Of a DNA stretch of 64,000 bases, positions 47,395 through 58,074 are shown one piece after another. Within the stretch, counting starts at the first letter, position 1, and each line of letters starts with the position of its first letter. Under the pieces are notes generated by a model that saw nothing but the letters and a program-made list of their open reading frames with translations, ran no database searches and was not told the origin of the DNA. Origin of the DNA: Brachypodium distachyon (taxonomy: Eukaryota > Streptophyta > Magnoliopsida > Poales > Poaceae); assembly GCF_000005505.3 (NCBI RefSeq), contig NC_016134.3:14614624-14678623 (forward strand). The letters run 5' to 3'. The position numbers and the translations under genes were made by a program.

Positions 47395-50300
47395 CTCGAC
47401 GCATCCGTCGCGGTGGAGGCCGACTCCACAACAGCTTCCTCGTCCGCTACTTCTTCGCCCCCGTCGGTCATCTCGGCTTCGGCATCGGATGGCGGGCCTT
47501 CCACAAACGTATGCACATTGGCATACTAGATGAATGAGTAAGCCCGCTCCTTGCGCTTGGCGACCAACTCGGGATCAGTGAGATAGGGGGAGCCGACACG
47601 CATCGACTGCAGCATGTCGAGGTTGATGCTGTTGTACCAGGACAGTACGAACGACAGTGCCTCGTCAGCGCCGATGCGCGCGGCCGACTCCCGCCCGTCA
47701 CTCAGCTGAGACTCAACCTCCAGCAAGCACTTGGCCAACTCCGGGATGTCCATCGGAGCTTCTTCTCCCGGTCACAGCGCGCGAAAGGTCCGGATGCCGG
47801 CATTCAGCATGTTGACGCCGAATGACTTGAGTGGCTTGACCCGGCTCGCAATGCTCACCAGGTGGTCCACCAAGTCATACTCGTACGGCACCCCTGCTGC
47901 TGCTGCCGGATCCCTCTTTCGGCGGACCGTCCTCACGGCCTCTTGGGCACCCTCGAGGGATTGAGGGAAGAATTCTGGCAAAGACAGGCAAATAGTAGTG
48001 ATTTTCGGCACCCTATCGCTATTACTCGGACAAATGATCAGATAAGGAGATTTGCACCAAGGAGACTTACTTGTCAGTATGTTGTCAATTTTGATGAGTT
48101 CGTGCCGGACGACCTTGAATAGCTGGGTCTTCTCGGCATCCTCCAACTCGGCGGCAGTGGCGCGGGTCTCGAGTTGGGCAACTAGACCCTTGCACTTTTT
48201 CACCTCACTTTCCAGGCAGATCTTTTCATCGGCCTGGGAAGAGAGGGCCGAGGTGACTTAACCCACCTCGGTTTGGTGCGCCTCGGTCTGCGCCGCAACC
48301 TGCGCCTGCAGCCGGGTTATTTCCTCCCAATGCTGCTCGGCCAGTCAAGTCTTCTCATCTGTTTAGCAGACATATATTACAGAGGCTGACATCTAATATG
48401 GATGAAACCCAGAATAGGGATGAAGTGTTACCTTGGACCTCGGCAACGCGCTTCAGTAGCTCCGCCACTTGAGCGGTGTCCCCGGCTGTGAACAAGAACA
48501 AGTGTTAGTCTTTGCAGAACATTGATACTCGGACAAAGATCTTATTCCGATAAAATATACTTACTTTGGCTCTTGCGGTCAGCCTTCAGAGCCTCGTGCT
48601 CCGCCTCCAGCTTCTTGTACTTTGCAAGCAAAGTCTTGAAGGTAGCGGTGCGTTTGTTCAGGCAGGACTGCAAAGCAACAATTCGCTGATAAGTTTGGTA
48701 CAGTAAAGAAGTCGGCAATTACAAGCTTCAAGCCGACTATTCTAAACCCGGCCTGAATATCGGGGAATAAGTGTTTAAAGCTTCTAAAACTTCAGGCTGA
48801 CTATTCTAAACCCAGCCCGAATCTCGGGAAATAAGTGTTTGAAGCTTCTAAAGCTTCAGGTTGACTATTCTAAACCCGGCTTGAATCCCGAGGAATAAGT
48901 GTTTAAAGCTTCTAAAGCTTCAGGCCGACTATTCTAAACCTGGCCTGAATCTTGGGGAATAAGTGTTTGAAGCTTCTAAAGCTTCAGGCCGACTATTCTA
49001 AACCCGGCCTGAGTCTCAGAGAATAAGTGTTTGACATTTCAAAGTGTTGCAGAGTGTTTCAAATTTTAAGGGGTTAAGCTTTAGGCCGACTAATTCTTAC
49101 TCGCCCTAAAACTCGGGGACTAGGAGTATGGGTACTATACTGGAATTGAAAGAAAAATATTTTAAGGAATCCTTCATACCTTGGCAGATCGGTTGGCCTC
49201 AAACAAGGCCACCCTTGCTTGGTACATCCGTGTGGCCACCGATTCTGGAGTCGCCGCAGGTGGAGGTCCCACCAGCGGGCTTTGCCGAGCCGCCTGGAGG
49301 GTGCTGGAGGTCACCTCATAACTGTCGGCATTGTTCCAGTCCGTTACGAACTGGCCCAGTGACCCCCAACTGTGCCCGCTGGTCGTTCGGAGGGGAACCC
49401 CTTGATGCCTGCCGGAAGGCTGCGGACCAGTGGAACCCGGAGCTGCTGATCCTGTTGCGGCAGCGGGGCCTTTAGCCTTCTTGGCCCACGCGGCAGCAAC
49501 TTGGGTGGCTTCCGGCTGTGATGGAGACGGAGGCGGCGTCGAAGTCGGCCGTGGTCCTTGGGGTTCCTGGGGACCCGTTGACGGCTGCCGTGGCGTCTCC
49601 GAGGCTTGCAGCTCCGTCGACGTCTCGACTGCGGCCGAGGAAGGAGCGGCCCCGATTGCTGATGCTCCGGCCGCAGGAGTTTCCGTCTGGCCGACGACCG
49701 TGGCGTCGACGCTCGGCCGACGTCCCGGGTGGGGGATGTCGGATCCGCGGTGGTTTCGGCCTCACCCATGGCCGGGTTTGAAGCCTCGGCATGGGAAGAC
49801 GGAGCCGCCGGGATCTCAGACGCAATGCATGTCTGAGATTGCGTGGCCGTCAGAGCCTCCCTGTAGAAATTAGTTGCTTGCTTGACAACAAAAGAAGAAA
49901 ACCGACATCAGAGGTTGAGGTAATATTGGCCTTACCCGGTGATCAGGGGCTTAGGCTTGGGGCCGCGTGCCGCAGTTTTCTTCCGCTTCACATTCTGCGG
50001 AAGATCTTTCTCGGCGGCACGCTTCGAGACTGCGCGCCTCTCCCGGACCGGTGCCGCAGCGGCACCTGCATCCGATGCCTCAGCAGCAGGCTCGTCCGAG
50101 TCGGCTATTTACGGGATAAAGCAAGAGTAAATACTTTGCTAACAAGTATGGTAAGGATTACAAGGGGATGTCGGAGATCCTTACTCTCGGTACGTCGAGG
50201 GCAGGCATGGGCGATCGGCAAGAAGTCCTCTGAATCCGGATCTTCAGCGTCGATAGACCTGCGCGGGGCTGCGAAACGTTTGTCCGGGGAATTCCTGTCT

Positions 50301-51368
50301 TCGCGTCGCTGAAGAGAGAACCTCTGCACAAAGAAGTCACATTGAGCCGAGAATGGTATTCGTCAGATAAGGGCCGGCATAACCATATGTCGGATATGAA
50401 CAGGAGATAAGTAAAAATTAAAACTTACCGGAGGAGCGCGGCGATCCCGGCTGTATGCCGGCATACCCCATGTCCATTTCTCGGACATGTTCGTCTTGGC
50501 GATCGCCTTGACCCGGCGCCGGACTTCAGCGTGGGTGAGCTTGAAGGTCGACACCCTGTCCGGGTCGAATTGGCCGCCATAGAAACACATCTTGTGTACC
50601 CGCTGTTGGAGTGGACACAGCCGCCGGTACACAAAAATGGCCAACAGATCGTCAGCCGTCATCCCGTTGTCCTTGAGCTCAAGGATGACGGCGTGGATCT
50701 CGTTGATCTCCGGGAGGCCCTCCTTCGGGTCGTAAGACCAGTTTCTCTTCTCCTCCGAGGGGCCGACTTCAAATCCCGGTAGATTGATCTTGTCGGCTTC
50801 AGAGGAATTTTTAACATAGAAAAAGGTCTTGAGCCATTTTTTACATGACTCAAGACCCTGAATCCAGGGGAAAGTGGAACCTCGGTGAGGAATGACAGTG
50901 GCATTGGGTCATCGGTTTCGCGGTGCCGGGATTGTGTTTATCAGGAAGAACCTGTGGCCGGAACATGAAGTACCGGGACCATAGGTCGATGGAGGGCCAA
51001 AGGACGAGATAGCCTTTACAGCAAGTGACGAATGCCGAGAGAGTAAGAATGGCATTCGCCAGAAGGTGGTGCGGCTGGAGGCCAAAGAAATTTAGGAAAT
51101 TCCTAAGAAAATCACTAGCAGGAAGAGCAAAACCGCACTCAAAGTGAGCAAGAAAGACAACGCGCTCACCAGCCTCTAGAGTTGGCACGGTCTCGCCGCC
51201 GGGAATCCGGCACTCAACGTCCTCCGTGATCCGCCGGGAGCGGCGGAGCCACTGGATGTCCGCCGGAGTGATGTCCGAGCCCTCCCAGCCGGCTCGCTCA
51301 GAGCCGGCCCTCTCTTCAGCCTGCTGAGCAGCAGGGTCGACGGCGGGGTTGAGAGAAGAAGAAGCCAT
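47395..51368 (-). pseudogene. antisense gene of the Tat-like element (PF04195-like 'putative gypsy type transposon' domain)
   Basis: Starting at ATG 51368 and running against gag-pol, the first block has SDITPADIQWLRRSRRI, VVFLAHFECGFALPASDF and LVLWPSIDLWSRYFMFRP, the pattern of the plant domain named putative gypsy type transposon. The text continues with a frame change near 50920 (KNSSEADKINLPGFEVG; DRVSTFKLTHAEVRRRVKA). Later blocks at 49.3-49.9 kb are Pro/Ser-rich. Those at 48.1-48.6 kb are coiled-coil-like (CKGLVAQLETRATAAELED), and 47753-47526 gives the end (DIPELAKCLLEVESQLSDG). Introns are likely between blocks, including one with a 64-bp tandem repeat. Such antisense genes are known in Tat elements (for example Grande); function is unknown. 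Confidence 0.7.
48722..49045. repeat. 64 bp tandem repeat, five copies
   Basis: GACTATTCTAAACC occurs at 48735, 48799, 48863, 48927 and 48991, an exact 64-base period, within the unit TTCAGGCCGACTATTCTAAA to AATAAGTGTTTRAAGCTTCT. It lies between coding blocks of the antisense gene, probably in an intron. Confidence 0.93.
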
Positions 51369-52164
51369 GGATGGAGAACAGATCTAGGGTTTGGAGGATT
51401 CGGTGAAGATGGTGCTTGGGCAAGGCTCGGGCTAGCAAGCTAATGCGGTAGAGACCCAGATGGGCGAGCGAACCGACAGCAGCGAGCTCGGAGGTGAGAA
51501 ACCGCGGCGGTGGGGAAGCTCGGAGCTAGCAGGTGGCGAAGGAGTGCGCGAGGAGCAGGAGAACAGAGGAGGACGAAGAGTGCGAGGAGTGTGAAGGGTT
51601 TTCTGCCCTCGCCCTCCCCTGCTACCTATACCCGTGGCACAGTAATGGGGTGTGGGTTCCCCATGCCCACCACCTCACTGGCTAACGGGAAGATTGCGCA
51701 CGATTTGGGGCAGTTATTCCCATCAAAGTGCACGCTTGGTTACTGCGCGGCGTGCCGCCGAGAATCCTGCAAGATCCGGGAGGATAAGTGTCTGTGTGGG
51801 AACCGAAATTCCCCACTTAATGGCTCTGTCGGCTTTACTGTCTGATGGGATGGCGCGCTCGCCTCAAAAAGCGCAAAGGCAGTAACTCCTGCCTTATCCT
51901 CCCGTTAGTTTAAAGGAGTGTATTATCCAAGTTAGAGGTGGCATCTATATCGGCAGTAGTAAGTTTTCAACTGTCGGCCATGGAGGAGAAAAAAATCTCG
52001 GCTAAGGGCTGGATAAGCATGCCGACCCGGAATGTCCGAATGGATTGATCTCGGCTAGGAGAACCTAGGGTTGTCTCGGCATCTTTCTCGGCCAAGCCCA
52101 AGTAGGCTTTGGTGGCCTGTCTATGGGAAACTGTCGTGGCCCGGCATTCTTCTCTGTCGGACCG

Positions 52165-52183
52165 CAACAACTTCGGGGACTAG
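52165..52183 (+). other. polypurine-side tract before the 3' LTR
   Basis: CAACTTCGGGGACTAG lies directly before the LTR start TGTCGGGG. It is the expected position of the plus-strand primer, although the sequence is only partly purine. Confidence 0.55.
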
Positions 52184-52987
52184 TGTCGGGGGAATGACCC
52201 CGGGTAGGGTCATCGCGACACAACTCTAGCCGAAATGACGAAGGCAAGGCCGGCATAGTTATATATGCCGGCATCGTAAAATCAAACTAACACTAAGCCG
52301 GCATCCCAGGCGTATGCCGGCATGGCTATTTTGTCTTATGAGTTTGCAGGATAAGGACGAGCATCTTGATCTCGGCGATAGCCAAGATCTCTCAACGGTC
52401 TTATCCTGACCACGCGGTGCAAAGTAAAGCAGCGCCATCATCATCTCAGGAAAAGCGGTCAGCGCCTACGTACCGATGCCAGGCGACTGCAGAGAGGAAG
52501 CACTGAAAGAGAATCTCTGACGAAAGCCGGCAGAGGATAGCGGTACTTTCTGCAGGGTGCCAGGGAAAAGTAAAGTTGTCTTGTCCCCTACGGTGCCACC
52601 CGGAGGGAACCAAGCCGCGTGCCCGGCGGGGCCCAAAGAAGATGACGTTAGACTCGGCCCACATGTCAGTGTGACATGGGCGGCCTATAAATAAAACCTT
52701 ACCTCTCTGTAAAAAGAGAAGGGCACTTAGACATCTAGGGTTTGTCCTTCTTCTTCAAGAATACAACTTAAGGAGTGCCATTGTAGAGCTTCTCTATTTT
52801 GGCTAATACAACAAAGCACGAGTAGAAGTCTTACCTCGGCAAGAGAGCTCCGAACCTGGGTAAATCCGTGTGTGCTTGTGCAACTTGTGCGTGTTTCTCT
52901 TCACGTCCTCCCTCTTCCGGATCCTCCATCATCCATCGGTCCCAAGTTAAGCCATCCTATGGCATCTGTCGTGACACCACCACGACA
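52184..52987 (+). repeat. 3' LTR of the Tat-like element
   Basis: 804 bp with TATA box at about 52685. It differs from the 5' LTR by many substitutions and several indels, so the insertion is not recent. Confidence 0.93.
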
Positions 52988-53856
52988 CCTACCGAATTCA
53001 AAGGGGAGCTCATTCTTCTCACGGTGCAACGCCACCCAATAACCACCCCTCCTATCTTGCCTCACGTTGTCAGGGTAGCCTGGGAGGTCGGCAAACGGCT
53101 CGGTCTTCCTGGCGTTGGGCCCTTTGATCCAGTGCCTTAGGAGTTTGCATGGGTCGGCAGAGGCAACCACGAGGTGCGTCCAGTTATGGGAGATAGGGAC
53201 ACCATTTGGGTACGTGATTTTTGACTGCGGCGTGGTAACGTCATTTGTCCATGGGTCATACCTCATGAGACGGCCCGTCGAGTCTCCTGCTTTGGTAACC
53301 ATCTCGTGCTGTGACCTCTGATAGTTCATGGAACTACCCGTGAAGTATACTTGGCAGGTGATTTGGTCGACATCAACCCCGTTGGTGAAGCGGAGAGGTG
53401 CACCATCCACCTGATTGACCAACACCGTCGCCTCACCACCGGCAAGCCCAACCCGCATGAGCCCCTTGTAAGCGTCAGTTATGTATAGGTTTCCAGTCTT
53501 ATGTAGGTCGAGTGGGCGGCCGCAATGGCTCTCTGTGACGGTCTCCGGACAAAGCTTGGACGCGGTGCACGCCTCGCTGCTGTAGTCGGGGCCGTGGGCG
53601 TAGTTGGTCCAGCCGATCTTGTTGCCGTTCCACTTGAGGACCCGCCCATCGGAGACGCCACTATACGGGCCATGGCCCTGGCCGTCGAAGGCGACGCTCC
53701 TGGCCCACACAGATATCCGTGTGGGAGTGGCAAGTGCTGGCTGCGGGAAGCGTCGAAGTTGGCGACGACTGCCGCCATGGCTCCCGGCATGAAGAGCAGA
53801 GCCAGGATGACGAGCGAGATGGTGGCCTTGGCGAGGCGGCTCATGCTGCACCCCAT

Positions 53857-54298
53857 GGTGTGTTTGCTTGGATTCGATCGGTGTCTGTCTGACTGTCTCG
53901 CGTAGCGTATCGCTGCATGGATCTCTTGCTTGCTGGATCGCTGGAGCGATTGATATTTGGTGGGAGAGAAACGGCTTTGGGTATGCTGTGCAATTATAGT
54001 CGATGGGGAGCCGATGGGCAAGTCCGACTCGGTGTATTCCTGGTAGCCCTTGCGCACGTCCGAGATCTAGTCCGAGTCGATGTCCGACTCCGAGCAGAGC
54101 CCGATATTCTTTCCGAGTTAAAATTACAGAGTTCATACGAGGGAAGTAATTCAATGGTACGCTTTTCAACGACAAAGATTACCAAGATCCAAGATTGTCA
54201 GCGTCACTCAAACGCACACATCAGTCCTTTTGTCTCACGAGTAACCAACTCCAAAGGTACTGGTGAATTAATTGAATTCGATCGGCACACAAATATAA
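53857..54298. other. 5' flank of the left SSL copy
   Basis: It corresponds, inverted, to about 58900-59340 of the right arm (for example AGTCGGACATCGACTCGGAC type text near 54070 and 59090). Presumed former promoter and 5' UTR. No gene. Confidence 0.55.
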
Positions 54299-54624
54299 CT
54301 AGATGATGCCTCGCACGTTGTCGCGGAAATTTTTAGTCAACATACGTGAGCCCATGTTGTTGAAAGAAATTCTTAGTTAACATACATGAGTAAAAAGTAG
54401 CAACAAAAGAGTATTCATTGAAAACATATAATGTAATTGTATGATAGATTATACATTCTTCACTTGATGGAAATAACTTGATGAAAAGTAACATGCATGC
54501 ATGTGCAAAAATTATGAGTTTCTCACTAAATAGATGTGTGAACAAATTAATGATGTGATGATGTGGCATGCTTGCATATTGAGAGAAATCAAGTAGTGGG
54601 TTTCTCCTACTTAGGTATAGAAGA
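54299..54624 (-). mobile_element. small Helitron-like element, copy 2, with an empty site in the other arm
   Basis: On the minus strand the element starts TCTTCTATACCTAAGTAGG and ends GAGGCATCATCTAG. The flanks are CTTACTTA and TTATATTTG. The right arm of the inverted duplication has exactly CTTACTTA joined to TTATATTTG (about 58625-58641). Insertion between A and T, TC at the start and CTAG before a host T are the Helitron rules, and no target duplication is made. It is 326 bp and non-coding. Confidence 0.75.
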
Positions 54625-54844
54625 TAAGTAAGACTCGGTATCATAAGACCAAAGCTGATCCCATTTATTTTCTCGGTTGATTCGTTGGTACCCGCAGCGC
54701 ACCAACAACTTATTTCCATGGAGGAACACAACACTACTACTGTGTCAACACTCAACAGATAGACTGCAGCAAACAGGAACAACTGCAATTACAAGACCAA
54801 GATGCCAACTTGAAGCACTGAAATTCCTCCACTCTCTTCATACA

Positions 54845-55180
54845 TCAGGACGCCTTCGGGCTCGGCGCTTTCGGAGACGGCCGCGGTGGTGGAGGCAGCA
54901 GCACCATGGCGGCGACGGCCGGAGCAGTTGCTGCCAGTGGCCGCGGCCGGGCAGGAAAGGGCGCCGGTGTTGGAGCTGTGGTGGGCCGGGCCATGGATGG
55001 CGGCTGGGCCATGATGGGCCTGGGCATCGGTGCGTTGTCGGTGGAGCCACAGTGGCAGGGTGTGGCGTGGTGGTACTTGTAGCCGGCGCCAAAGGCGGAG
55101 CAGATGATGATGACCCCGGTCACCCAAATGAGGACGAGCCTGGTGGCCTCCCACGCGTAGAAGGAATCGCATGTCGGCAT
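54845..55180 (-). CDS. small proline-rich membrane protein, left copy
   Basis: An intronless frame of 111 residues, family not recognised. It begins PTCDSFYAWEATRLVLIWVT, with one membrane helix (about residues 13-33, LVLIWVTGVIIICSAFGAG), then a KYHH and PCHCG motif, then a Pro/Ala-rich tail (RPIMAQPPSMARPTTAPTP) ending PSPKAPSPKAS. The layout suggests a single-pass protein with a disordered or wall-facing tail. The ATG is backed by the right-arm copy, which shares start, length and stop. A possible TATA (GATAAATAG on the minus strand, about 55264-55273) is 85 bp upstream. It is arranged head to head with its duplicate. Confidence 0.7.
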   Translation of the reverse strand: MPTCDSFYAWEATRLVLIWVTGVIIICSAFGAGYKYHHATPCHCGSTDNAPMPRPIMAQPPSMARPTTAPTPAPFPARPRPLAATAPAVAAMVLLPPPPRPSPKAPSPKAS

Positions 55181-55339
55181 GGCTGATGGGCGATGGCTTC
55201 TCTCCTCTCCTCTCGTCTCTTCTCTTCGCTTCTCTTCGAGTGAACACTGGCAAGTAAGTGAGGTCTATTTATCATTCCTCTAATTTGGACCCATACTTAT
55301 TTATGTTTGAGCAAAAAACAATACATAATTGATGCCATC

Positions 55340-56640
55340 GGTAATAAACTAGGAGAAAACTTGTATTCATCGGCGTTTCTCGTGTGTCACTTGCTGCCAG
55401 GCTCACCGTCGTTCGCTTGCGGAGCACGGCGTAGTTCCTTTTTCAGAGAGCGCGTGGGGCGAAGCGTGAATCGGTTTGGCGTAAGCCGAGGCGGTACCGT
55501 CCACGGCAACTAAAGCTATCGTCTATCTCCTTGTGAAGAAGCGCAACTTTAGATGAGCAGTAAACATGTGTCATCTCTTTCTCTACTTTTGTTTTGCAAA
55601 TCAATATTCCGAGACATTTCTCTTGTCATTTGGTACCAACCCGGTGCCGTTTGCTCATGGAGTACGTAAAGTAGTTCCCTTTTTAGGTGGCATGTAGGTA
55701 CATCAGCTGGACGTAAGCCTATGTGGTATCATCGAGGCTATCTAAACTTATGGTCATCTCCTCTCGAAGAATCACATCAGTAAAGAAACTTATATTCACC
55801 GGTTTTTTCCTCGTTTTTTGACGGTCGACTGAACTTGTCTCCTATCATTTGGTACAAGCTGGCTTCTGTAATTTGCTGGTGGACTACGGAGTAGTTCCCT
55901 GTTTAGGAAACTATATATAGGTGTAGTAGTTGGATGTAAGCTGAGGTGATATCATTGATGGTATCTAAACATATCATGATCTCCTCAGGGAAGAAGCACA
56001 AAGGTAAATGAGGAGTAAACTTGTATCATCACTTTATCTTCTACATTTTGTTTGGACAAATCAATCTAAAACGTTTCTCGTGTCATTTGGTATCAGCCGG
56101 TGCCATTTGCGTGTAGAGTACACAGTTGTTCCTTTTTAGGGAGCCTTAGATAGAGCAGTTGGACGTAAGCCAAGCCAATGTGGTCGTGCCGACGCTATCT
56201 AAATCTATCGTCATTTCCTCCGGAAGAAGCATAAATCTGATGGGGATTAAACTTGTCTCATCTCTTTCACTTCTTTTTCTTAACAAAAATAATGTACGAC
56301 ATTTCTCTTGTCATTTGGTATCAGCTTGGTTTCATTTGCTTCATGAGTACATGTGAATTCCTTTTTGGGGGAGCATGTGGGTGGAGCAGTTGGACATAGG
56401 TGGTACATTTGAGACAAGCCAAGGTGGTACCATCGATATGCCATATATCTAGATCTGATCCGGAAGAAACACAACAATAAGCGAGAGAAAATTTGTATTC
56501 ATTACTTTCTCTTGTTCTCTTTTTCTTGACAAATCAATCTACAAAATTTCTACGTGAGCTCGTGGGTGCAAGAATTGGACATATCTTGAGGTGGTACCTT
56601 GATGCTATGTGTCATCACCTCTGGAAGATGCACAACACTG
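55340..56640. repeat. array of about 220 bp tandem repeats, left half
   Basis: Five to six diverged units, with periods of 210-235 bases. Each has AAACTTGTATTCATC or similar, then TTTCTCGTGTCATTTGGTA, GTAGTTCCYTTTTAG and GGACGTAAGCC with TGGTA, then CATCTCCT. Starts are near 55353, 55560, 55790, 56010, 56245 and 56490. The array lies directly upstream of the proline-rich gene. Confidence 0.8.
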
Positions 56641-56808
56641 TAAATGTTTCTCTGGGATAACATTCCATATGGTAGTCTTGTCCTATCGTCGCCACTTTTA
56701 TGTATAACATTTTCGATAAGTTACAACAACAATATAAACTTAGTATCTAATAAATAGTAACTAATAAATGCTCGTGAGTTGCTATACTGTAAAACCAAAC
56801 TAGTATCA

Positions 56809-57900
56809 AATGTACCACCTATGTCCAACTGCTCCACCCACATGCTCCCCCAAAAAGAAATTCACATGTACTCATGAAGCATATGACACCAAGCTGATAC
56901 CAAATGACAAGAGAAATGTTGTACATTATTTTTGTTAAGAAAAAGAAGAAGAGAAAGAGATGATACAAGTTTAATCCCCATCAGGTTTGTGCTTCTTTCG
57001 GAAGAAATGACGATAGATTTAGATAGCGTCGACGTGGCCACATTCGCTTACGTCCAACTGCTACATCTTCAGGCTCCCTAAAAAGGAACTACTGCGTACT
57101 CTACACGCAAATGGCACCAAGCTGATACCAAATGACACGAGAACGTTTTAGATTGATTTGTCAAAAAAAAAAGTAGAAGATAAAGTGATGAAACAAGTTT
57201 ACTCCTCATTTACCTTTGTGCTTCTTCCCGAGGAGATCATGATATGGTTAGATGCCATCAATGATACCACCTCGGCTTACATCCAACTACTACACCTATA
57301 TATAGTTTTCTAAATAGGGAACTACTCTGTAGCCCACAAGCAAACAGAAGCGTGCTTGTACCAAATGATAGGAGACATGTTCGGTTTACTGTCATAAAAC
57401 GAGGAAAAAAACTGGTGAATATAAGTTTCTTTACTGATGTGATTCTTCGAGAGGAGATGATGATAAGATTAGATAGCCTCGACGATACCACATCGGCTTA
57501 AGTCCAACTGTTGTACCTACATGCAACCTAAAAAGTGAACTACTTTACGTACTCCACGAGCAAACGGCACCGGGTTGGTACCAAATGACAAGAGAAATGT
57601 CTCGGGAATGATTTGTGAAGAGAAAAGTAGAGAAAAAGATGACACATGTTTACTGCTCATATAATGTTGCGCTTCTTGACGAGAAGATAGACGATAGCAT
57701 TAGGTGGCGTGGACGGTACCACCTCGGATTACGCCAAACGGCTTCATGCTTCGCCCACACACTATCTGAAAAAGGAACCTACACCGTGCTTCGCAAGTGA
57801 ACAGCAGTGAACCTGGCACCAAGTGACACACTAGAAACGCCGACGAATACAAGTTTTCTCCTGGTTTATTACTAATGGTACCAATTGTGTATTGCTTTTT
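56809..57900. repeat. array of about 220 bp tandem repeats, right half, inverted
   Basis: About five units in the opposite orientation to the left half (GGTACCAAATGACAAGAGAAATG, read as the complement, near 57580; similar at about 56890, 57125, 57357 and 57820). It lies directly upstream of the right proline-rich gene. Confidence 0.8.
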
Positions 57901-58074
57901 GCTCAAAATAAATATTGTATGGGTCCAAATTAGAGGAATGATAAATAGACCTCACTCACTTGCAAATGTTCACTAGAATGAGAGCTGCGCCTAGCAGGAG
58001 CAGCAAGAGCAGCAGCTAGCAGCGGAGAGAAGAGAGGAGAGGAGAGGAGAGGAAGAATCCATCGCCCATAAGCC

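Larger units (their letters stand above)
39389..52987 (+). mobile_element. Ty3/gypsy retrotransposon, Tat-like, 13.6 kb, complete with both LTRs
   Basis: LTRs at 39389-40145 and 52184-52987 both start TGTCGGGG and end CACGACA. A primer-binding-like site TTGGCGCCCACCGTGGGGCC follows at 40147. The target duplication is GCTAC (39384-39388) and CCTAC (52988-52992), one base different. Order gag, protease, RT, RNase H, integrase is gypsy; a long 3' region (46.8-52.2 kb) with an antisense gene is typical of the Tat group. It sits in the SSL gene antisense to it. The coding part has many stops and frame changes, so it is inactive. Confidence 0.93.
39225..53856 (-). pseudogene. strictosidine-synthase-like (SSL) gene, left copy, split by a retrotransposon
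   Basis: The coding parts are 53856-52993 and 39388-39228. The protein starts GCSMSRLAKATISLVILALL, a signal anchor or peptide. Then come SVAFDGQGHGPYSG, RVLKWNGNKIGWTNYAHG, NLYITDAYKGLMRVG, FTNGVDVDQI, ITYPNGVPIS and KTEPFADLPGYPDNV, the six-bladed beta-propeller pattern of plant SSL proteins. Reading stops at ELPFEFG where the LTR begins, and resumes as SHLVAVRVGPNGKIVEQM after it. A one-base deletion near 53698-53702 also breaks the frame after the signal region. There are no introns. Family enzymes or lectin-like proteins reside in ER or vacuole; the substrate is unknown. Confidence 0.9.
37835..56412 (+). repeat. left arm of the large inverted duplication
   Basis: Blocks of this arm reappear inverted in 56809-63520. 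Examples, left then right: TTGTTTTGGATGAATGC side at 37880 with the complement near 63470; the AGCAGCAAGGTATTTTTACT block at 38397 with 62957-62976; SSL tail 39225-39388 with 61990-62153; SSL body 52993-53856; the proline-rich gene 54845-55180 with 58075-58413; repeat array 55340-56412. Without the 13.6 kb retrotransposon and the Helitron-like element the arm is about 4.7 kb. Borders are good to about 30 bp. Confidence 0.88.

Noticed and set aside
52901..54175. A single 424-codon minus-strand frame
   Set aside because: It reads SSL sequence and then runs across the junction into the 3' LTR; its start lies in the old 5' UTR in a different frame from the SSL signal region. It is a chance fusion, not a gene.
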